A DNA stretch of 64,000 nt from Martinezella tropici (GTDB lineage Bacteria > Pseudomonadota > Alphaproteobacteria > Rhizobiales > Rhizobiaceae): positions 124,001 to 188,000 of the forward strand of contig JUHI01000009.1 of NCBI GenBank assembly GCA_000799755.1. Reading direction: 5' to 3'. Made by a program: the position numbers and the translations under genes. Under the pieces are notes generated by a model. That model was not told the origin of the DNA, made no database searches, and saw nothing but the letters and a program-made list of their open reading frames with translations. Positions 57,648 through 64,000 of the stretch are shown here, in pieces; position 1 is the first letter of the stretch, and each line of letters begins with the position of its first letter.

Positions 57648-57720
57648 GAGCGGCAGTCGTCATGTCTTGAAATCGACCCTGCCGCCGTGATCCGGCAGGC
57701 ATTGGTCTATTTCCGTTTTC
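57636..57720 (+). promoter_or_regulatory. putative ribosome-mediated transcription attenuator
   Basis: Three alternative stems are readable. 1:2 is CGCTCC (57636-57641) / GGAGCG (57647-57652), directly after the Trp codons. 2:3 antiterminator is GCGGCAG (57650-57656) / CTGCCGC (57679-57685). 3:4 terminator is CCTGCCG (57678-57684) / CGGCAGG (57693-57699). Stems 1:2 and 2:3, and 2:3 and 3:4, are mutually exclusive. The T-tract after 3:4 is weak (CTATTTCCGTTTT). Confidence 0.7.
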
Positions 57721-57759
57721 CCTTCCCGATCGCGGCGGCTCCATTTGCGGAGCAACGAA

Positions 57760-58779
57760 ATGTTTTCCCCTACCGATACCCGTCCTGTCATCCTGACGGG
57801 CGACCGGACCACCGGCCCACTTCATCTCGGCCATTATGCCGGCTCGCTGAAAAGCCGTGTCGCGCTTCAGCACAGCCATCGGCAATTCCTGCTGCTGGCG
57901 GATACCCAGGCGCTGACCGACAATGCCGGCGATCCCGAAAAGGTCCGACGCAATGTTCTCGAAGTCGCCACCGATTATCTCGCTGTCGGCATCGATCCGG
58001 CGCTGACGACGATTTGCCTTCAATCCGCGCTGCCGGCACTGGCGGAACTGACGCTGTTCTACCTGAATTTCGTGACCGTCAGCCGTCTGGAGCGCAATCC
58101 GACGATCAAGACCGAAATCCAGCTGCGCGGTTTCGAACGAGACGTGCCGGCCGGTTTTCTCTGCTATCCGGTGGCGCAAGCGGCCGACATCACCGCCTTC
58201 AAGGCGACGGTGGTTCCGGTGGGCGAGGATCAAGCGCCGTTGATCGAGCAGACGAATGAGATCGTTCGCCGCCTCAACCGGCAGATCGGACACGATGTTC
58301 TTGTAGAGGCCGCAGCCCTGGTGCCGAGGGTCGGCCGTCTGCCCGGTGTCGACGGCAAGGCGAAGATGAGCAAATCCCAGGGCAACGCCATCCCGCTTTC
58401 CGCCTCGGCCGATGAAATAAGGGATGCGGTGCGGCGCATGTATACCGACCCGGATCACCTGCGCGTCAACGATCCGGGGAAAGTCGAAGGAAATGTCGTC
58501 TTCACCTATCTCGATGCCTTCTGCGAGGACCAGCAATTGGTTGATGACGCGAAGGCGCATTATCGTCGCGGGGGGCTTGGCGACGTCACCCTGAAGAGAC
58601 ATCTGGAGGACGCCCTGCAGGCGCTGCTTGCCCCGATCCGGCAGCGCCGCGCCCGCTATGCCGCCGAGCCGGACTATGTCCTTGGGATCGTGCGTGAAGG
58701 AACGCGCAAGGCGAGGGAGCGGACGGAGGCCACGCTTGCCGAACTGCGGGCGGCGCTGGGTCTGTTCGTCCTCTCCTGA
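57760..58779 (+). CDS. trpS2: tryptophanyl-tRNA synthetase, TrpRS II type
   Basis: Charges tRNA-Trp with tryptophan. The 339-residue protein from ATG 57760 (CGGAG 8 bases upstream) has the class I signatures TGPLHLGHYAGS (HIGH-like) and GKAKMSKSQGN. The opening VILTGDRTTGPLHLGHYAGS and blocks such as LLADTQALTDN, YPVAQAADITAF and GEDQAPLIEQTNEIVRR match the TrpRS II branch known from Deinococcus and certain antibiotic-resistant auxiliary enzymes, rather than the common GxQPTGNLHLGNYLG housekeeping TrpRS. A Trp attenuator lies upstream, so it is probably induced when charged Trp-tRNA is low. Confidence 0.9.
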   Translation: MFSPTDTRPVILTGDRTTGPLHLGHYAGSLKSRVALQHSHRQFLLLADTQALTDNAGDPEKVRRNVLEVATDYLAVGIDPALTTICLQSALPALAELTLFYLNFVTVSRLERNPTIKTEIQLRGFERDVPAGFLCYPVAQAADITAFKATVVPVGEDQAPLIEQTNEIVRRLNRQIGHDVLVEAAALVPRVGRLPGVDGKAKMSKSQGNAIPLSASADEIRDAVRRMYTDPDHLRVNDPGKVEGNVVFTYLDAFCEDQQLVDDAKAHYRRGGLGDVTLKRHLEDALQALLAPIRQRRARYAAEPDYVLGIVREGTRKARERTEATLAELRAALGLFVLS

Positions 58780-58787
58780 AACGAAAA

Positions 58788-58823
58788 GAGCGGTCGGGCG
58801 ATTTTTCGATCGCCCGACCGCTC
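58788..58823. terminator. terminator between trpS2 and psuG
   Basis: 15-bp perfect inverted repeat GAGCGGTCGGGCGAT / ATCGCCCGACCGCTC with a 6-base loop. On the minus strand it is followed by TTTTCGTTT, so it mainly serves psuG; on the plus strand there is no T-tract. Confidence 0.85.
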
Positions 58824-58843
58824 CCGCATGATTGCAGCTCTAG

Positions 58844-59770
58844 TTATTCCGCCAGAGCGACGGCGATTTCGGCGGCCAGGCGCGCGTTGTTTTCGACCAG
58901 CGCGATGTTGGTCTTGAGGCTGCGGCCGTCGGTGATGTCGAAGATCGTGCTGAGCAGATAGGGCGTGACCGCCTTGCCGGTGATCTCATCCCGCTCGGCG
59001 CTGTCGAGGGCCCGTTCGATGTAGATTTCCATCTCTTCGCGCGGGATCTCGTCAGCTTCCGGAACCGGATTGGCGATCAGCATGCCGCCGTCGATGCCGA
59101 GCTGTTCGCGCGTCGTCTGGAAGTTGGCGATGGCTGCCGGGCTGTTCAGCGTCAGCGGGCTCTTCAGGCCCGACGAGCGCGACCAGAAAGCCGGGAATTC
59201 AGTGCTGTCGTAGGTCACCACCGGAACGCCGCGGGTTTCCAGCACTTCGAGCGTCTTCGGAATGTCGAGGATCGCCTTGGCGCCGGCGCAGACGACGATG
59301 ACGCCGGTGCGGGACAGTTCTTCAAGGTCAGCGGAAATATCGAAGCTCTCTTCGGCGCCGCGATGCACGCCGCCAATGCCGCCGGTGGCGAAAACCTTGA
59401 TGCCGGCGCGGGCCGCCGCGATCATCGTTGCGGCAACCGTGGTCGCACCTGTGCGGCGCTCTGCGATCGCGAAGGCGATATCGGCGCGCGAAACCTTCAT
59501 CGCGCCTTCCGTCTTGGCAAGCGCTTCCAGCTCTTCCGGCTCAAGGCCGATATGCAGCGTGCCGTGGATAACGGCGATCGTTGCGGGCACTGCGCCTTCC
59601 TGCCGGATGATCGCCTCAACGCTGCGAGCCATCTCGATATTGCCGGGATAGGGCATGCCGTGGGTGATGATGGTCGATTCCAGGGCGACGATCGGTGCGC
59701 CGCGCAGCTTGGCGGCAGCGACTTCCTTCGAATAGGAGATCGGGAGCAGGGGCGAGATAGGCTGGGTCAT
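58844..59770 (-). CDS. psuG: pseudouridine-5'-phosphate glycosidase
   Basis: Splits pseudouridine 5'-phosphate into uracil and ribose 5-phosphate. About 308 residues from ATG 59770 with the family blocks VALESTIITHGMPYPGN, GLEPEELEAL, ATTVAATMIAA, FATGGIGGVHRGAE and the active-site region FPAFWSRSSG. Second gene of a psuK-psuG unit; ATG 59845 would overlap psuK and is rejected. Confidence 0.95.
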   Translation of the reverse strand: MTQPISPLLPISYSKEVAAAKLRGAPIVALESTIITHGMPYPGNIEMARSVEAIIRQEGAVPATIAVIHGTLHIGLEPEELEALAKTEGAMKVSRADIAFAIAERRTGATTVAATMIAAARAGIKVFATGGIGGVHRGAEESFDISADLEELSRTGVIVVCAGAKAILDIPKTLEVLETRGVPVVTYDSTEFPAFWSRSSGLKSPLTLNSPAAIANFQTTREQLGIDGGMLIANPVPEADEIPREEMEIYIERALDSAERDEITGKAVTPYLLSTIFDITDGRSLKTNIALVENNARLAAEIAVALAE

Positions 59771-59816
59771 TGTCGTTTCCAATTCACTGAAACAGTATAC
59801 GCGTTTTGAACAGGCT

Positions 59817-60761
59817 TCATGACAGAATTTCGGCCCTGGGAACAAGGGCCAAGGTCGCCTTTAGCAGCTCGGGTGAAAGATTTTCTGCCGTTGCGAAGGG
59901 GGATTGAACGGTGATTGCCGCCGCCGCCGCGCCATGGCGGACGGCTTCGGCGAGATCATGACCGGAAAGCAGAGCCGAGAGAACGCCCGATGCAAGCGAA
60001 TCTCCCGCCCCGGTGACATCGGCGACATCGTCGACGATGGGTGGCTGCAGGCCGACGACCGCGTTGGGCGAGAACGCGATCAGCGCGCGCTTGCCGCGGG
60101 TGATCACGCCGTTGCGCAGGCCGAGAGCACGCAGTGCGGCCACCCATTCGCGCGGATCGTCCGGACGGATTTCGGTCAGTGCCGCAGCCTCCGCCTCATT
60201 GAGGAACAGGTGGTCGATGCCGGCAAGGCTTGGCTTCAGCCGCACGACCTTGGCGGGCGAAATGGCGATTGCCGCGACTGGCTTGCCGCAAAAGCCAGCC
60301 CTTGCCGCAATCGTCGCCAGGGTTTCCGCCGGCAGATTGGCGTCGCAGAGGACGAGGTCAGTCTCCTCGAAGGCGTCGCGGACGGCGCGAATCGCCAGAC
60401 GCCTCGGAACGAAGAGCTTGTAGAGCTCCATGTCGGCGAGCGCGATGACGAGGTTGCCGTCATTCTCGAGGATCGCCGTATAGCTCGGCGTCTTGCGATC
60501 GAGGAAGACGAAGGGTTTGTCGTCGATGCCGGCGTGGCTCGCGGCTTCCGCCACCATCTCGCCCGAGGGATCGCCGCCGCGGGGCGAGATCAGCTTTACG
60601 TCGAAGCCCAGGCGGGCAAGATTTCGGGCCGCATTGAAGCCGCCGCCGCCGGGCTCCTCGAACCATGCGCCGGGATTGCTGGCGCCGGGCGCCGTCTCGC
60701 CGAAGATGCGGCCACGCCGATCGATATGGGCGCCGCCGAGAACGAGAATCTTTTTCGCCAT
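59817..60761 (-). CDS. psuK: PfkB-family kinase, probably pseudouridine kinase
   Basis: Phosphorylates pseudouridine for the downstream glycosidase. A 314-residue ribokinase-type protein from ATG 60761 (GAGGATAA 4-11 bases upstream). Motifs: ILVLGGAHIDRRGR at the N-terminus, EEPGGGGFNAARNLARLG, and the catalytic-site DVTGAGDSLASG with Asp. PfkB kinases vary in substrate; the assignment rests on the psuG neighbour 46 bases away. Confidence 0.88.
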   Translation of the reverse strand: MAKKILVLGGAHIDRRGRIFGETAPGASNPGAWFEEPGGGGFNAARNLARLGFDVKLISPRGGDPSGEMVAEAASHAGIDDKPFVFLDRKTPSYTAILENDGNLVIALADMELYKLFVPRRLAIRAVRDAFEETDLVLCDANLPAETLATIAARAGFCGKPVAAIAISPAKVVRLKPSLAGIDHLFLNEAEAAALTEIRPDDPREWVAALRALGLRNGVITRGKRALIAFSPNAVVGLQPPIVDDVADVTGAGDSLASGVLSALLSGHDLAEAVRHGAAAAAITVQSPFATAENLSPELLKATLALVPRAEILS

Positions 60762-60915
60762 ATGGTTATCCTCAGCAGTCGAAGAGGCGAATCGAGCGGC
60801 TCGATCCCGTGCCCGCACTCATCGTCCCGGACGTGTAAGTGTCTGGGAAGAAACAAGAAAACAAAAGTAGAACGGAACTCATTTTACCTTTTTCTTTCAA
60901 TCGCTTGTTGTGCTC

Positions 60916-60941
60916 TTGCGATAAGAGAACAAATAGAGTAC
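60916..60941 (+). promoter_or_regulatory. LexA operator and promoter region of recA
   Basis: TTG-N11-CAA at 60916-60932, the form defined for a rhizobial recA operator, overlaps GAAC-N7-GTAC at 60927-60941. A possible promoter TTGCGA (60916-60921), 17-base spacer, TACAGA (60939-60944) would be covered by bound LexA. The rest of 60762-61000 contains no gene. Confidence 0.65.
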
Positions 60942-61000
60942 AGAATTCTCATCGGCGGCGACATTGCTAGAGCGGCTTCAATAACCTAAAGGTGGATCGA

Positions 61001-62089
<1,089 letters not shown>

Positions 62090-62134
62090 GGATTTTCGGG
62101 AGCAATTCCCGACTTGATACGAATTGAATGCTTG

Positions 62135-62175
62135 AACCGGCCGTATTGTCCAAGGGATGTGCGGCCGGTTTTGTT
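62135..62175 (+). terminator. rho-independent terminator after recA
   Basis: AACCGGCCG / CGGCCGGTT stem with an 18-base loop followed by TTTGTT. Confidence 0.75.
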
Positions 62176-62260
62176 CGTGCGGCTGGACAGCGCCGGGAGC
62201 GAACGATAAAAGCCTCTGACTTTGACGCAAGTTGCTGACGGCAGTACTGAAGGGCCCCCT

Positions 62261-64000
62261 ATGAGCGGTGTGAATGAAATCCGGTCGACCTTTCTCGACT
62301 ATTTTAAGAAAAACGGCCACGAGATCGTGCCGTCGAGCCCGCTGGTGCCGCGCAACGATCCGACATTGATGTTCACCAATGCCGGCATGGTGCAGTTCAA
62401 GAACGTCTTCACCGGCCTGGAGCAGCGTCCCTATACGACGGCGTCGACGGCGCAGAAGTGCGTGCGCGCCGGCGGCAAGCACAATGACCTGGACAATGTC
62501 GGCTATACCGCGCGCCATCACACCTTCTTCGAGATGCTTGGCAACTTTTCCTTCGGCGACTATTTCAAGGAACGCGCCATCGAGCTTGCCTGGAACCTGA
62601 TCACCAAGGAGTTTGGCCTCGATGCCAAGCGCCTGCTGGTCACGGTCTATCATACTGATGACGATGCCTTTAACCTGTGGAAGAAGATCGCCGGCCTTTC
62701 CGACGACCGGATCATCCGCATCGCCACCAGCGACAATTTCTGGGCGATGGGCGATACCGGCCCCTGCGGTCCCTGTTCGGAAATCTTCTACGACCATGGC
62801 GATCACATCTGGGGCGGCCCTCCCGGCTCTCCGGAGGAAGACGGCGACCGCTTTATCGAGATCTGGAACCTCGTCTTCATGCAGTTCGAGCAGATCACCA
62901 AGGAGCAGCGTGTCGACCTGCCGCGTCCGTCGATCGACACCGGCATGGGTCTGGAGCGCGTTGCCGCCGTGCTGCAGGGCAAGCACGACAACTACGATAT
63001 CGACCTGTTCCGCGCGCTGATCGAAGCTTCGGAAGAGGCGACGGGCGTCAAGGCCGAGGGCGAGCATCGCGCCAGCCATCGCGTCATCGCCGACCATCTG
63101 CGCTCCTCCGCGTTCCTGATCGCCGATGGCGTACTGCCGTCGAACGAAGGTCGCGGTTACGTGCTTCGCCGCATCATGCGCCGCGCCATGCGCCATGCGC
63201 AGCTGCTCGGCGCCAAAGAGCCGTTGATGTGGAAGCTGCTGCCGGCGCTGATCCAGCAGATGGGCCGCGCCTATCCCGAGCTGGTGCGTGCCGAAGCGCT
63301 GACATCCGAGACGCTGAAGCTCGAGGAAACCCGTTTCCGCAAGACGCTGGAGCGCGGCCTGTCGCTGCTCAACGATGCCACTTCGGATCTGCACAAGGGC
63401 GACAGCCTGGACGGCGAGACCGCGTTCAAGCTCTACGACACCTACGGCTTCCCGCTCGATCTCACGCAGGACGCATTGCGCGCCCGCGGTATCGGCGTCG
63501 ATATTTCCAGCTTCACGGATGCCATGGAGCGCCAGAAGGCTGAGGCTCGCTCGCATTGGACCGGTTCCGGCGACAAGGCGACCGAGACCATCTGGTTCGA
63601 GCTCAAGGAAAAGAACGGTGCGACTGAATTCCTGGGCTACGATACGGAAACCGCCGAAGGCGTCATCCAGGCGATCGTCAGGGACGGCGTTGCCGTCGAT
63701 AGCGCCTCGGCTGGCGACAAGGTGCAGATCATCGTCAACCAGACGCCGTTCTATGGCGAATCCGGTGGTCAGATGGGCGATACCGGCGTGATATCAGGCG
63801 ACAACGGCAAGCTTGGTGTTGGCGATACCCAGAAGAAGGGCGAAGGCCTCTTCGTTCACGTCGCCGAGGTTTCGGAAGGAACAGTCAAGGTCGGCGATGC
63901 CGTCGTGCTGACGGTCGATCACAACAGGCGCTCGCGCCTGCGCGCCAATCATTCCGCCACCCATCTGCTGCACGAGGCTCTCCGCGAAGTGCTGGGTACC
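62261..64000 (+). CDS. alaS: alanyl-tRNA synthetase (3' end outside window)
   Basis: The first 580 codons are present with no stop. Class II signatures: TNAGMVQFKNVF, HHTFFEMLGNFSFGDYFK (motif 2 region), DNFWAMGDTGPCGPCSE and DTGMGLERVAAVLQGK (motif 3). The editing domain begins with GESGGQMGD and the zinc-type NHSATHLLHEAL (HxxxH) at the window edge. ATG 62261 gives MSGVNEIRSTFLDYF, the normal N-terminus. Lies 171 bases after recA, an arrangement common in rhizobia. Confidence 0.97.
   Translation, partial: MSGVNEIRSTFLDYFKKNGHEIVPSSPLVPRNDPTLMFTNAGMVQFKNVFTGLEQRPYTTASTAQKCVRAGGKHNDLDNVGYTARHHTFFEMLGNFSFGDYFKERAIELAWNLITKEFGLDAKRLLVTVYHTDDDAFNLWKKIAGLSDDRIIRIATSDNFWAMGDTGPCGPCSEIFYDHGDHIWGGPPGSPEEDGDRFIEIWNLVFMQFEQITKEQRVDLPRPSIDTGMGLERVAAVLQGKHDNYDIDLFRALIEASEEATGVKAEGEHRASHRVIADHLRSSAFLIADGVLPSNEGRGYVLRRIMRRAMRHAQLLGAKEPLMWKLLPALIQQMGRAYPELVRAEALTSETLKLEETRFRKTLERGLSLLNDATSDLHKGDSLDGETAFKLYDTYGFPLDLTQDALRARGIGVDISSFTDAMERQKAEARSHWTGSGDKATETIWFELKEKNGATEFLGYDTETAEGVIQAIVRDGVAVDSASAGDKVQIIVNQTPFYGESGGQMGDTGVISGDNGKLGVGDTQKKGEGLFVHVAEVSEGTVKVGDAVVLTVDHNRRSRLRANHSATHLLHEALREVLGT

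Overview
The window is about 60% GC, densely packed and reads as ordinary chromosome of a fast-growing rhizobium (Rhizobium/Agrobacterium group, Alphaproteobacteria). Diagnostic genes are a GROWTH POLE RING/RgsE-type giant coiled-coil protein, a CckA hybrid kinase, a single-cysteine DksA, a class II DAHP synthase, a malic enzyme fused to a phosphotransacetylase-like domain, and a recA promoter carrying a rhizobial-type LexA operator. I see no rRNA, tRNA, IS element, phage or CRISPR.

Layout. 1-5.4 kb: gph (cut by the window edge), rpiA with a DUF2059 protein, gor, aroF and a GFA-family protein. 5.4-13.6 kb: DUF1003 protein, an LTA-synthase-like phosphoglycerol transferase, nadE, a TolB-like beta-propeller protein, an ankyrin protein and an exported protein. 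13.7-19.3 kb: malic enzyme, glycerophosphodiesterase, LpxH-like phosphoesterase and an MFS transporter. 19.4-25.4 kb: a four-gene Mla-type lipid transport operon (permease with fused STAS domain, ATPase, MCE protein, lipoprotein), a decayed gene remnant, and gnd. 25.4-36.8 kb: a beta-mannoside utilisation locus (LacI regulator, ABC importer, GH2 beta-mannosidase, sugar isomerase, Gfo/Idh/MocA oxidoreductase, aldo-keto reductase) with a clear LacI-type operator in the divergent promoter region. 37-45.6 kb: a small RcnB-like protein, the 2394-residue polar growth protein with 33-residue repeats, and a divergent Hpt protein; a consensus CtrA site lies between the last two. 45.7-49 kb: ferredoxin, DUF922 protein and folP-folB-folK. 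49-54.6 kb: exported protein, the YcjF/YcjX pair, a SixA-like phosphatase, dksA and a FliO-domain protein. 54.9-64 kb: cckA, an auxiliary tryptophanyl-tRNA synthetase, psuK-psuG, recA and alaS (cut by the window edge).

The most notable signal is upstream of the tryptophanyl-tRNA synthetase at 57.76 kb. That enzyme resembles TrpRS II, not the usual housekeeping TrpRS. A 16-codon ORF with two tandem Trp codons precedes it, followed by mutually exclusive 1:2, 2:3 and 3:4 stems, and a plausible promoter places the transcript start on or next to the leader AUG. This looks like a ribosome-mediated Trp attenuator on a leaderless leader transcript, controlling a spare tRNA synthetase. Also notable are the hendecad-like 99/198-bp repeat array in the polar growth gene, and the co-occurrence in the window of cckA, an Hpt protein and a CtrA site.

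Start codons were chosen by Shine-Dalgarno spacing and family N-termini. Several genes appear to use TTG or GTG, giving shorter proteins than the longest reading frame. All functional calls are by reading the sequence; no database search was run.
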